DNA of 64,000 nucleotides. It comes from Altererythrobacter sp. KTW20L (GTDB taxonomy: Bacteria > Pseudomonadota > Alphaproteobacteria > Sphingomonadales > Sphingomonadaceae). The stretch lies in contig NZ_JAMFLH010000009.1 of the NCBI RefSeq assembly GCF_023501975.1, forward strand, positions 116,479-180,478, read 5' to 3'. Under the pieces are notes generated by a model. That model was not told the DNA's origin and made no database searches. It saw only the letters and a list, made by a program, of their open reading frames with translations. Shown here one piece after another: positions 43,499 to 52,061 of the stretch; positions within the stretch are counted from its first letter, which is position 1, and the number at the start of each line of letters is the position of its first letter. Position numbers and translations under genes: made by a program.

Positions 43499-45166
43499 AT
43501 GACACTCAGAAGCCTGGCAGCCAATTCGCCCGTCCGACGCGCCCATTGGCAAGCCTTGGGTTTGAGCCCCGAAGACCTGCTCAAGCCCAAGATCGCGGTG
43601 GTCAATTCCTCGTCCGAACTGGCAATCTGCTTTGCCCATCTTGATGGCGTGGCCAAAGTGGTCAAGGAGGCCATACGGGCCGCCGGGGGTGTGCCTTTTG
43701 AAGTCCGCACGACGGCGCCGTCCGATTTCATCACCGGTGCCGCCAAGCAGGGCAGCTACATCCTTGCCGGGCGCGATCTGGTGACCAACGACATCGAAGC
43801 GCAAGTCGAAGCCGCGCTGCTTGACGGGATGGTCTGCCTGACGAGTTGCGATAAGACCCCGCCGGGCCATCTGATGGCGGCGATGCGGCTCAACATTCCT
43901 ACTTTGCTAGTGATCGGCGGCTATCAGGCTTCAGGCATGATCGGCGAAGATCACATCGATATCGAGGACTTGTTCTCGGGCGGGGTCGGCGAAGCGCTGG
44001 GCAAGGCCGGCAAGCATTCGGTGGACGACATGGCCAAGCAGGCTGTCCGGGGGCCGGGTGTCTGTGCCGGCATGGCTACGGCGAACACCATGCATTGCGT
44101 GGTCGAGGCGCTGGGAATGTGCGTATCGGGCTCCGCGCCGGTTCGTGCCAATAGCGACAAGATGTTCGACGCTGCCCGTGCCGCCGGTGCCCGCATTGTC
44201 GAGATGGTCAATGAAGATCTCACTCCCCGCAAGATCATGACCGCAGGTGCCTTCCGCAACGCAGCAGCGATGGTGCTGGCGGTTTCAGGCTCGATCAATG
44301 CGATCAAGCACTTGCAGGCGACCGCTTGCGAAGGCGGGCTAGATGTCGACCTTTTCGAAATTTGGGATACGATGGGCCGCAAGGTGCCAACGCTTTCGGC
44401 AGTGCGCCCCAATGGCAAGGTGCGGATCGAACAGTTTGAGGATGCGGGCGGGGCGCAGGCCATGCTCAAGCAACTTGAATCGCTGCTCGATTGCGATGTC
44501 ATCGTAGCCTCGGGAAGGACGATGAGCGAGGAACTGGCCAATGTGCTGGTGGGAGATGACGAGGTTATCCGTCCGCTCGAACGCCCGATTTCGCCTGGCC
44601 CGTCGATCGCCATTCTCAAAGGTTCGCTCGCTCCAGAAAGCGCTATCGTTAAACTGGGAATTCGCGATGGCTCGCGCCCAGAAAGCTTCACCGGAACAGC
44701 GCGGGTGTTCGAGAACACCCAGTCTGCGATGGAAGCAATCACTGAAGGCCGGGTGCAAAAGGGTGACGTGCTCGTTTTGCGCGGTCAGGGGCTGAAGGGC
44801 GGTCCGGCCATGGGTGGCGGCGCGTCTTTTATCCTGTTTGCCATTGATGCAGCCGGCCTTGCAAAGGACGTGGCCTTTGTGACCGACGGGCAGTTGTCCG
44901 GGTTGTGCCTGAAAGGGTTGACCATCGCCGAAGTGGCACCTGAGGGCGCCGTGGGCGGCCCGATTGGCAAAGTGCGCGACGGGGATCGGATCGAAATCGA
45001 CGTTTCGGAACGGCGGATGGACCTGATGGTATCGCCAGAAGAACTGGCGAAAAGGCCCGGCCCGGACAATGCCTATCCTGTTGCGGCGGATGGCTGGCTC
45101 GGCATGTATCGGCGCGATGTGCAGCCTATGGCAACGGGCGCGGTCTTGATCGACCTGGTCAAGTAG
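43499..45166 (+). CDS. IlvD/Edd-family dehydratase
   Basis: 555 residues with AAGAAAGG before the start. It belongs to the dihydroxy-acid/sugar-acid dehydratase family. Fe-S cysteines appear in SCDKTPPGHLMA and GVCAGMATANTM. The usual first motif PCN is read as AICFAH, with a Cys at the right place. The C-terminal swivel domain has LRGQGLKGGPAMGG and TDGQLSGLCLKG, with the catalytic Ser, then PEGAVGGPIGKVRDGD. Family enzymes remove water from 2,3-dihydroxy acids to give 2-oxo acids. The genes on both sides (AAHS permease, aconitase X) point to a catabolic role, not valine biosynthesis. The substrate is unknown. Confidence 0.88.
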   Translation: MTLRSLAANSPVRRAHWQALGLSPEDLLKPKIAVVNSSSELAICFAHLDGVAKVVKEAIRAAGGVPFEVRTTAPSDFITGAAKQGSYILAGRDLVTNDIEAQVEAALLDGMVCLTSCDKTPPGHLMAAMRLNIPTLLVIGGYQASGMIGEDHIDIEDLFSGGVGEALGKAGKHSVDDMAKQAVRGPGVCAGMATANTMHCVVEALGMCVSGSAPVRANSDKMFDAARAAGARIVEMVNEDLTPRKIMTAGAFRNAAAMVLAVSGSINAIKHLQATACEGGLDVDLFEIWDTMGRKVPTLSAVRPNGKVRIEQFEDAGGAQAMLKQLESLLDCDVIVASGRTMSEELANVLVGDDEVIRPLERPISPGPSIAILKGSLAPESAIVKLGIRDGSRPESFTGTARVFENTQSAMEAITEGRVQKGDVLVLRGQGLKGGPAMGGGASFILFAIDAAGLAKDVAFVTDGQLSGLCLKGLTIAEVAPEGAVGGPIGKVRDGDRIEIDVSERRMDLMVSPEELAKRPGPDNAYPVAADGWLGMYRRDVQPMATGAVLIDLVK

Positions 45167-45179
45167 CGGGAGAACGAAC

Positions 45180-46469
45180 ATGGTAAGGCTCACCGATGAT
45201 GAGAGCGCGATGCGTGATGGACGCGATGGGGCGGCCGTGGCGAAAGCGATGGACCTGCTGATCCGCTATGCCGATGCGCTGGGCGCCGAAGACTTCGTCT
45301 ACACCAACAATGTCGCCGGCGTCCCGGGATCGTCGCCGCAATGGGTGAAAGACTATTACGCCGAGGACGGCGGCGACTACCGCGCGGTTTTCTCCCGCTT
45401 CGATCTCGATTCCGACGAGGTCGTGGACGTGCCGCGAATGAACGCGTTCAGCTGCCACTTGCAGGGTGGAATGGATCCCGAACTGTGGCGCGAACAGGGG
45501 ATGAGCGAGGAAGCTTTCGTGAACTTCGCAACCGATGAACGCGAAGTCGCCGATCACGGAATCCAGGTCCTAAAGACCTGCACGCCTTACCTTGCCGGCA
45601 ATGTGCCGGTGATGGGCGAGCATTGCGCGTGGATGGAATCGTCTGCGGTCGTGTTCTGCAACTCGGTCATCGGCGGGCGCACCAATTGCGAAGGGCGGGA
45701 ATCGACCAGTGCGGCCATGCTGGCCAACCGGGTCCCCGACTGGGGCTTCCACAAGGATGACTATCGCCGTGCGCAGCATTCGATTGACGTGCAGGTGCCC
45801 GTCGACACAATCCGCGAATGGGGCATGCTGGGTTATTACACCGGCAGCGCGGTTGAAGATTCCATTCCAATGCTTGATGGATCGATCACAGCTCCAACGC
45901 TGATCAAGCACAAGCATTTCGGCGCAGCGGCGGCATCGTCTGGCGGGGTCGAAATGTACCACATGGTCGGGGTCACGCCCGAGGCGGCGACGCGGGACCA
46001 TGCTTTCGGCGGTCCTGAACAGGGTGAACGGTTCACCTATGGCCAGGAGGAACGCGCGGCAGTCTATGAACGGCTGAATAGTATCGGGCACAGCCACGAT
46101 GTGGACTATGTCATGCTCGGATGTCCGCACTATTCGATCGACCAGATCGCCGACGCAGCGCGGATGCTCGAAGGACGGCGCGTGCATGAGAACTGCGCCT
46201 TGTGGATCTTCACCAGCCGCGCGGTAAAAGCGACCGCCGTCGCCAGCGGGCATGAGGCGATCCTGCGCAAGGCAGGAGCGATCCTGATGACCGACACCTG
46301 TTCCGCCATTAGTCAGGCAGTGCCCAACGGCACCAAGGTGGCGGCTTTCGACAGCGCCAAGCAGGTCCACTATCTACCCGCGATGATGGGCATAGAAGGC
46401 TGGTTCGGCACAACGCAGGATTGCATCGATGCGGCATGTACCAGCCGCTGGCAGGGGAGATTGAACTGA
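45180..46469 (+). CDS. Aconitase X catalytic (large) subunit
   Basis: 429 residues, 13 bases after the dehydratase. The AcnX signature is clear: TCTPYLAGNVPVMGEHCAWM, ESSAVVFCNSVIGGRTN, MVGVTPEA, and MLGCPHYS ahead of TSRAVKATA and MTDTCSAIS. The Cys in TCTPY, FCNS and DTC are probable Fe-S ligands. Biochemically known members are the bacterial cis-3-hydroxy-L-proline dehydratase and the archaeal phosphomevalonate dehydratase, both of which remove water from a hydroxylated acid. The proline-route partner genes are absent, so a different hydroxy acid is likely. The small subunit starts in the stop codon. Confidence 0.88.
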   Translation: MVRLTDDESAMRDGRDGAAVAKAMDLLIRYADALGAEDFVYTNNVAGVPGSSPQWVKDYYAEDGGDYRAVFSRFDLDSDEVVDVPRMNAFSCHLQGGMDPELWREQGMSEEAFVNFATDEREVADHGIQVLKTCTPYLAGNVPVMGEHCAWMESSAVVFCNSVIGGRTNCEGRESTSAAMLANRVPDWGFHKDDYRRAQHSIDVQVPVDTIREWGMLGYYTGSAVEDSIPMLDGSITAPTLIKHKHFGAAAASSGGVEMYHMVGVTPEAATRDHAFGGPEQGERFTYGQEERAAVYERLNSIGHSHDVDYVMLGCPHYSIDQIADAARMLEGRRVHENCALWIFTSRAVKATAVASGHEAILRKAGAILMTDTCSAISQAVPNGTKVAAFDSAKQVHYLPAMMGIEGWFGTTQDCIDAACTSRWQGRLN

Positions 46470-46912
46470 TGGTTACTATCGCGATCGATGCGCCAGATGT
46501 CCGTATCCGGGGCCGCAAAGTGGTAGGCGGCGTTTCGGAAGGAGAAGCCCTTGTGACAAGCCAGACCATTTCAGGGTGGGGCGGGGTCAACCCTATGAAG
46601 GGTGAAGTGATCGAAAGCCATCATGAGCTCCGGGGCGTAAGCTTTGCCAACAAGATCCTCGTGTTTCCCGGCGCAAAAGGGTCTTCCGGCTGGTCAGGCA
46701 TTTTTCATCTGACCCGGCTGACCGGCTGCGCGCCGCTGGGCATGCTTTACAATACAACCACGACCAAGGCCGCCTTGGGTGCGGTCGTGTTGCGGGTGCC
46801 AACCATGACTGATTTCGACTCCAATCCGCTCGACCTCATCGAAACCGGGGACTGGGTGCGGATTGATGCCGATGCAGGCGAAGTGCAGATTTGGAAAAGG
46901 CAGGCGCAATGA
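46469..46912 (+). CDS. Aconitase X small (swivel) subunit
   Basis: 147 residues; the ATG overlaps the large-subunit stop by one base (TGATG). It has the DUF126 swivel pattern: RIRGRKVVGGVSEGEALVTS, ISGWGGVNPMKGEVIE, HHELRGVSFANKILVFPGAKG, GSSGWSGIFHL. Serines in the KGSSGWSG loop are the probable catalytic base region in this family. It forms a heterodimer with the large subunit. The following FAD gene starts inside its stop codon (ATGA). Confidence 0.88.
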   Translation: MVTIAIDAPDVRIRGRKVVGGVSEGEALVTSQTISGWGGVNPMKGEVIESHHELRGVSFANKILVFPGAKGSSGWSGIFHLTRLTGCAPLGMLYNTTTTKAALGAVVLRVPTMTDFDSNPLDLIETGDWVRIDADAGEVQIWKRQAQ

Positions 46913-48396
46913 GTTCCGAAGCAGAAGATAGCAGGCCCAAACTGCAACGGGTAGAAGGACACAGCGAGGACCGCTTCCTGGGATCGGACGTGTTCGAAAG
47001 TTCGGGCCGCAACATTCCTCCCCCCAATGGAACCGGCACGATCCGCGAGGCTGCGCGGGATATCGACATCTATCACCAGTGCGACGTGGCCGTAATCGGC
47101 GGCGGTCCGGCCGGTTGCGCCGCCGCTTGGGCGGCCGCAAAGGCAGGGGCTGAGGTCACTCTGATCGAGCGGTACAACTGCCTCGGCGGTCTTTCGACCG
47201 GCGGGCTCGTCATGTGGATCGATCGCATGACCGACTGGGAAGGCAATCACGTCATCCAGGGCTTCGCCCGCGAATTCATCGATCGCATGCCAGCCGATGC
47301 CATTGCCGGCCCACCTCGGACGGACTGGGGCTCGAAAGACCCGATGAAGGCCGGCTATTGGGGCAACCGCACCACCGCATTTCACGGCATCGTATGCTGG
47401 GCGCCCACCATCGATCCTGAGCGCATGAAGCTCAATGCGCAGGAAATGCTGCTTGAGGCGGGCGTCCGCATCGTGTTCCATGCTTGGGGTTCGCGTCCGA
47501 TCATTGAGGATGGCGTGGCCAAGGGCGTGGTCTTCGAAAGCAAGGCCGGGCGTCAGGCGCTGCTCGCCAAAGTCGTGGTCGATACCACCGGCGATGGTGA
47601 CATGTTCGCGCGTGCCGGGGCCGACTTCGATACCGACATCGAAGAAGGCGACGTGCACCATTCGATGAACACCAGCTGGGTGATCGGCGGCGTGAACATG
47701 GATCGCTGGATCAACTGGAAGGTTCTTTATCCCGAGCAATTGACCGACTTGATGAACAAGGGGCGGCAGGAGCTCGGGTTCTTCCAGACACCTTATGTCA
47801 GTTGGCGGCCCGACATTGCTCTGTTCCTTGGCCCGCGCCAGTCAGGATTGTCCGCGCTTGATGTTGACGACATGACCGAAGTCGAGATCCGCAGTCACCG
47901 GCTGATGGAGGGGCATTGCCGCTTCTTCCGCGAAAATGCGCCCGGCTTCGAGAACGCGTACAGCCTGCAAAGCGCCAGCCAGTTGGGCGTGCGGCACACC
48001 CGGCGCCTCAGCGGAATCGGCCGGATCGAACGCAAGGACTGGGGCAACGGCACGCCGGTGGCCGACGAAATCGGCATCAGCCCGTCAATCAGTCCGAAAT
48101 TCCCGATCGTGTCGGTGCCCTATGGCAGCCTGGTGCCGCGCAATCTTGATGGCTTGCTGGCAGCTGGTCGCCACATCAGCTGCGATGCGAACAGCCACGG
48201 CTTCATGCGCGAGATACCGCAGTGCTGGCTGACCGGCCACGCTGCCGGTGTAGCTGCGGCCCTTGCAGCAAACGGCAACGTTCAGCCGCGGGCACTAAAG
48301 GTCGCGGATATTCGCAAAACGCTTCGTGTCCAGGGTGCCCATCTTTCAAGCGAGCCTGCCTTCCTCGCCGCCAAGTCCGACTTGCTGCAAGGATAA
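46909..48396 (+). CDS. FAD-dependent oxidoreductase (FAD_oxidored type)
   Basis: 495 residues from ATG 46909. A ~60-residue lead precedes the dinucleotide motif CDVAVIGGGPAGCAAAWAAA (residues ~63-82), and LIERYNCLGGLSTGGLV follows. The body has VVVDTTGDGDMFARAGADF and GLLAAGRHISCDANSHGFM near the end, the FAD-closing motif. This family oxidises or reduces C-C or C-O bonds on diverse acids. It is the last gene of the AcnX run. With two dehydratases it would supply the redox step, for example oxidation of a secondary alcohol before or between dehydrations. No signal peptide is seen, so it is cytoplasmic. Confidence 0.82.
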   Translation: MSSEAEDSRPKLQRVEGHSEDRFLGSDVFESSGRNIPPPNGTGTIREAARDIDIYHQCDVAVIGGGPAGCAAAWAAAKAGAEVTLIERYNCLGGLSTGGLVMWIDRMTDWEGNHVIQGFAREFIDRMPADAIAGPPRTDWGSKDPMKAGYWGNRTTAFHGIVCWAPTIDPERMKLNAQEMLLEAGVRIVFHAWGSRPIIEDGVAKGVVFESKAGRQALLAKVVVDTTGDGDMFARAGADFDTDIEEGDVHHSMNTSWVIGGVNMDRWINWKVLYPEQLTDLMNKGRQELGFFQTPYVSWRPDIALFLGPRQSGLSALDVDDMTEVEIRSHRLMEGHCRFFRENAPGFENAYSLQSASQLGVRHTRRLSGIGRIERKDWGNGTPVADEIGISPSISPKFPIVSVPYGSLVPRNLDGLLAAGRHISCDANSHGFMREIPQCWLTGHAAGVAAALAANGNVQPRALKVADIRKTLRVQGAHLSSEPAFLAAKSDLLQG

Positions 48397-48425
48397 CTGC
48401 CCAGCGCAAATGCTGCGCTGTTGGG

Positions 48426-48458
48426 GCTCCGCCTATCTTTGTTTCCGATAGGCGGAGC
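48426..48458. terminator. Bidirectional hairpin terminator
   Basis: GCTCCGCCTATC and GATAGGCGGAGC form a perfect 12-bp stem around a 9-base loop between the convergent FAD-oxidoreductase and second permease genes. Confidence 0.75.
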
Positions 48459-48468
48459 GGCTGGCCCC

Positions 48469-49845
48469 TCATGACGCTCTGGCGACATCACCGGCACTCG
48501 TCAGCTTGCGGGCAAACCATGCCAAGGCAAGAATGCAGACGAGGATCCCGGCAAGGCATCCTGCGGTAAAGAGATAGCCATCCATCGCCGCCTGCCGCCC
48601 GGAGAGAAACTGGGCTCCAAAGATTGGTGCTGCCACCGCTGCAAACTTGGCCATGAAACTTGCCCAGCCGCCGCCAGTCGCGCGCACAGTGCTGGGATAG
48701 TAGATGCTGGTGACCGAAATGACGGCTGCGTGGCCTGCACCCACCAGAGTCGATCCGATCAGCAAGAGGATCACAAGGTATGTGCCGCCTGTGGCATAGC
48801 CAAAGCCCACCAGCAGCACGAAGGGGATTGCCAACAAGGGCGCCAGCGCGATCCAGCCGGGGCCGCGCTTCTCTGTCATTGCTAGCAGGGCCACCCCTAC
48901 AATTGCGCCGATGATTGCCGAGGAACTGCCGAGCCACGCGGCATCGGTGCGGGCGATCCCGAGGTTTTCCATAAATATCACCCCGTAGGCGCTTTTCAGG
49001 TACATCGCGAAACTGGAGAAGAAATAGGCGGCCCAGATCAGCGGGGTCACGATAAGCAGGGCACCGACAAACAGTTCGCGGAATTTCAGGATCGGATTGG
49101 CACTGTCGGTGGTCTTGCGTTCGTCCGATAGGATGAAGGTGGAGTAGGGGCTGGCATCGAAGCCCGGCTTGAAGCGCGCCAGCATCGGCGCGATTTTCTC
49201 TGCCGGGCGTCCCTTTGCAACCATCCAGCGGGTGCTTTCGGGCAATGTGAACAGCAGGTATAGTGAAAACACGCCGGTCATTGCGCCGCAGACCCAGAAG
49301 ATGCCTTGCCAGCCAAGGACCGGCGCCACCCAGTTCGCGATCGGAGCGGCCGATGCGCTGCCGAAGGAAAACCCCATCATGATGATCGTAACCGAGGTCG
49401 CGCGCATGCTCTTGGGCATGCTCTCAATGCTGAGTGCCCAGACGGGGGCCAGCAGCCCCCCGATAGCCAGCCCCGATACAAAGCGCAGGCCAATTAATTG
49501 TTCGGCCGTTCCAGCAAAGCCCACCATCGTGGTGAAGACCGCGCTGCCGATCGTGCAGGCGATGATCACCGGCCGTCTGCCGAAAATGTCTCCGAGGTAG
49601 GAGCCGAACAGCGATCCGATCATCTGTCCGAGAAACGCTGCCGAGCTTACGTATCCCGTCATGGAATCTGTTAGACCCATGTCGTCGCGAATATATGGCA
49701 GTGCGTAAGCTAGAGCGGAGAAATCCTGCCCGTCGAAGAAAGTGACGAGGCTGCACAGGACCAGAATTTGCCAATGGTAGCGGGAAAATTTCAGGTCCCG
49801 CATGAACATGGCAACATCAAGCTTAGCTTCGGTGGCGGAGACCAT
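48469..49845 (-). CDS. AAHS-family MFS transporter (2)
   Basis: 458 residues, 12 helices, with FFDGQDFSALAYALPYIRDD (the acidic helix-1 motif), GDIFGRRP in loop 2-3, and RFVSGLAIGGLLAPVWALSIESMPKSMRA. It is related to, but clearly different from, the permease at 42098. It converges on the AcnX run and is separated from it by a terminator, so it has its own promoter in the gap to its right. It may carry the product, an intermediate or a second substrate of the same pathway. Confidence 0.86.
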   Translation of the reverse strand: MVSATEAKLDVAMFMRDLKFSRYHWQILVLCSLVTFFDGQDFSALAYALPYIRDDMGLTDSMTGYVSSAAFLGQMIGSLFGSYLGDIFGRRPVIIACTIGSAVFTTMVGFAGTAEQLIGLRFVSGLAIGGLLAPVWALSIESMPKSMRATSVTIIMMGFSFGSASAAPIANWVAPVLGWQGIFWVCGAMTGVFSLYLLFTLPESTRWMVAKGRPAEKIAPMLARFKPGFDASPYSTFILSDERKTTDSANPILKFRELFVGALLIVTPLIWAAYFFSSFAMYLKSAYGVIFMENLGIARTDAAWLGSSSAIIGAIVGVALLAMTEKRGPGWIALAPLLAIPFVLLVGFGYATGGTYLVILLLIGSTLVGAGHAAVISVTSIYYPSTVRATGGGWASFMAKFAAVAAPIFGAQFLSGRQAAMDGYLFTAGCLAGILVCILALAWFARKLTSAGDVARAS

Positions 49846-50463
49846 TGCACATCCTCTGGGCAGGTTTTGTTATGAACGATTATTACATCAATAGGCCCAG
49901 CCTACCCCTTTAGCTCCCCGCCGTCAGATCGACGGTGGCGCCAGGGAGACCAGTTGCGTTTCCCGAACTCTAACAGACCAAGGTAAACGCTGGAAATTTA
50001 AAGCGACCGGAGCAGGAGCCCCGATGCTTGAACTTAGCGGACCGCAATTCGGCGCGTGGCGAGCCCAGTAGTAGTCTCTGCCCAACTCATCGCTCGCAGC
50101 TTGCTTAGCGATTCACCTGTTGCCTGGGTCGGAAGCGCCAGTCTCCCGGAATTACGCCATTTCCACCCTGCCTCGATCTGAACTTTTGGCGACGAAGACC
50201 ACGCTGGGTGACAGTCCCGCCATCATGCTGATTGGCCAAGTTGCGGCATCGGAAGACTGACCGGGCAGCGCGTTGCGTCGAGGTTGTCTCGACCATCTAG
50301 CTCATGGATGTCACCTGTGCGGCAGCCATCAGCTTGATGGATGGCACCTGCTCTGGCGACACCGCCTGATTGGCACCATCCGGGTGGCATGTCGCGGCAA
50401 TCCCTAGGACCTCAATCTCCAGCGCAATACGCAAACCTAGCCGTGGCTTCGCGTGGATCAACC
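49846..50463. other. Gap of ~600 bases, promoter side of permease 2 and decayed DNA
   Basis: It holds the upstream region of the minus-strand permease (TTATGAACGATTATTACATC is AT-rich and may hold its promoter). From about 49950 on it shows only short, broken frames on both strands, with stops in all. Nothing recognisable; it looks like eroded mobile DNA leading into the integrase fragment. Confidence 0.5.
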
Positions 50464-50967
50464 AACGCTGCGTTGCGATTGTCGTCACACCTGTTTCAGC
50501 GTCCAGGCGAAATCCGCACAATAAGGTGGGACAACGTCGATCTAGAAAGTGCAATCTGGACGATACCGGCAGGTGACACCAAGATGCGCAGGGAACACCG
50601 GGTTCCACTCTCTCGTCAGGCCCTCAAGATCATACGTTTGGTGCAGGATGCATCTCAATACAGTGTATATGTGTTTCCCAGCTTCAACCCGAGGAAGCCG
50701 CTCTCGGAGAACGCGGTAAACGGCGCGCTAAAGAGGCTCGGCTATGGCGGGGTAATGACAGCGCATGGCTTTCGGACGACGGCGAGCTCCTTGCTCAACG
50801 AGAGTAATCGCTGGAGTCCTGACGCGATCGAACGTGCCCTTGCACATCAGGACAGTAACGCGGTGAGAGCGGTGTACAACCGGACCCAGTACTGGAATGA
50901 GCGCGTTCAGATGATGCAGTGGTGGTCGGACGAGCTCGACGCAATGAAGCGGCTCAACGCAGTGTGA
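50464..50967 (+). pseudogene. Tyrosine integrase (P4-type) C-terminal catalytic fragment
   Basis: About 168 codons ending at TGA 50967. It carries the catalytic region of P4-type integrases: LFQRPGEIRTIRWDNVDLES (first Arg), MRREHRVPLSRQALKII, VMTAHGFRTTASSLLNES (HxxR), SPDAIERALAHQ (His), and AVRAVYNRTQYWNER with the tyrosine. The N-terminal arm-binding and core-binding domains (~220 residues) are missing; in-frame sequence before ~50464 has no similarity. It is a remnant of a genomic island that used the tRNA-end site at 51126-51148. Confidence 0.8.
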
Positions 50968-51091
50968 AGAAGGGAACTTTCGTTTCCCCAACTGGCCCCC
51001 AAAACGACCCCCAATAACCGCGGCTTCCAGCTGCCAGCGACGATCATCCGCGAACAACCCACACTAACTTGTCACTGTTTCTAAGAGACTT

Positions 51092-51125
51092 TTTACGCAT
51101 TCGCCGTCAGGGGCGAATGCGTAAA
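51092..51125. terminator. Perfect 14-bp hairpin next to the att-like site
   Basis: TTTACGCATTCGCC and GGCGAATGCGTAAA pair perfectly around a 6-base loop, ending exactly where the tRNA 3'-end sequence begins. On the minus strand it would follow a tRNA CCA end, so it may be the old tRNA terminator. No T-run follows on that strand. Confidence 0.5.
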
Positions 51126-51148
51126 TGGTGCCAGAAGAGGACTCGAAC
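51126..51148 (-). other. tRNA 3'-end fragment, candidate integration (att) site
   Basis: On the minus strand the sequence is GTTCGAGTCCTCTTCTGGCA followed by CCA: a T-loop, acceptor strand and CCA end of a tRNA. No matching 5' acceptor strand or anticodon arm occurs within 100 bases, so the tRNA is not complete here. It lies 158 bases after the integrase fragment, as expected for one att end of an integrated island. Confidence 0.6.
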
Positions 51149-52061
51149 AGAATATAGATTCTGCTTATAGTTCATGTGTTTACCCGATGCGGCTTTCACC
51201 CGAAGGCCCGCAAAAAGGCCCTCAAGATTCTAGGTGTGTGGCGGTTCGATGCCTGTGTGGGGACTCACATCAGGAAAAAATGGCGGATTTCTGCGATTCT
51301 CGAGCGGAGAAAAAATGGCAATTGCGGGCCTTTCGGACTCTCAAAAGGCCCGCAAAAGTTCGTTCAGCTAATGTTCCATTGTTCGTGGCAGGCGTGCCCC
51401 CAAGCACACTGCGTTACATTGTCGAGCTTGGCACCATGGTCCTGGTGGGATGATCGGGGTTGGCGTTCGACAGACGGGTGAGCCCCTGGCACGGCAGCAG
51501 CTTAATCACGGCTATAGGATCCGCGATGCGGTAAGGCGCAGGACGGCTTTTTATCCTGCGATCGTTGATATTTGGGAGTTTGCAGGATAAAAGATGCAAG
51601 TGGCCGTCATCCAGCCCTTCTCTGCCGAGCAGGAACGTGCGCTCATCAACATGCGCCAACGCTACGATGGGTGGATTGAGGCCGAACGCGAACTCTATGC
51701 GATGCCTTACGATCTGAAACGCAAGAAGATTGCAGGGCAACGCACTGCTCGACGCGGTCTCCGAACCGATGCCCCATTATCCTTTGGATGACACGTTCGT
51801 GAGCAGCCTGCCGAGCGACCTTGTGCCGCACTGGGAAGAATGGAGGAAGCGGCGCGACTAGCGATTGATGATATCAGCGATTTTCGACCGGTTGACGTTT
51901 AGGGAGAGTCCCTTCCTCGCGGCATCACGCTCTCATTCATTCTCGCTCGAATGCTGCAGTATTGCTGATCTTCGTCTTGAAAGGCGATCCGATACAATTC
52001 CGCCGCATACGGTGAGCAGCGGTGATACACCAGGAGACGCCAAGGCTGGTCTTGCTGAAAA
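51149..52061. other. ~900-base low-GC gap with gene scraps
   Basis: No complete gene. Short tracts GGCCCGCAAAA (near 51208 and 51350) and their complement GCGGGCCTTT (51326) recur and may be recombination arm sites. At 51594-51780 an open frame (ALINMRQRYDGWIEAERELY and YDLKRKK) looks like part of a real protein. In a different frame 51730-51861 reads GNALLDAVSEPMPHYPLDDT and ends LVPHWEEWRKRRD. These could be frameshifted pieces of one unknown gene; I cannot name it. Confidence 0.35.

Noticed and set aside
50105..50296. 63-codon minus frame
   Set aside because: No similarity recognised, basic low-complexity composition and no Shine-Dalgarno; it lies in a stretch that looks eroded on both strands.
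51126..51210. Complete tRNA gene on the minus strand
   Set aside because: Only the T-loop and acceptor 3' strand are present; no pairing 5' acceptor, D-arm or anticodon arm follows.
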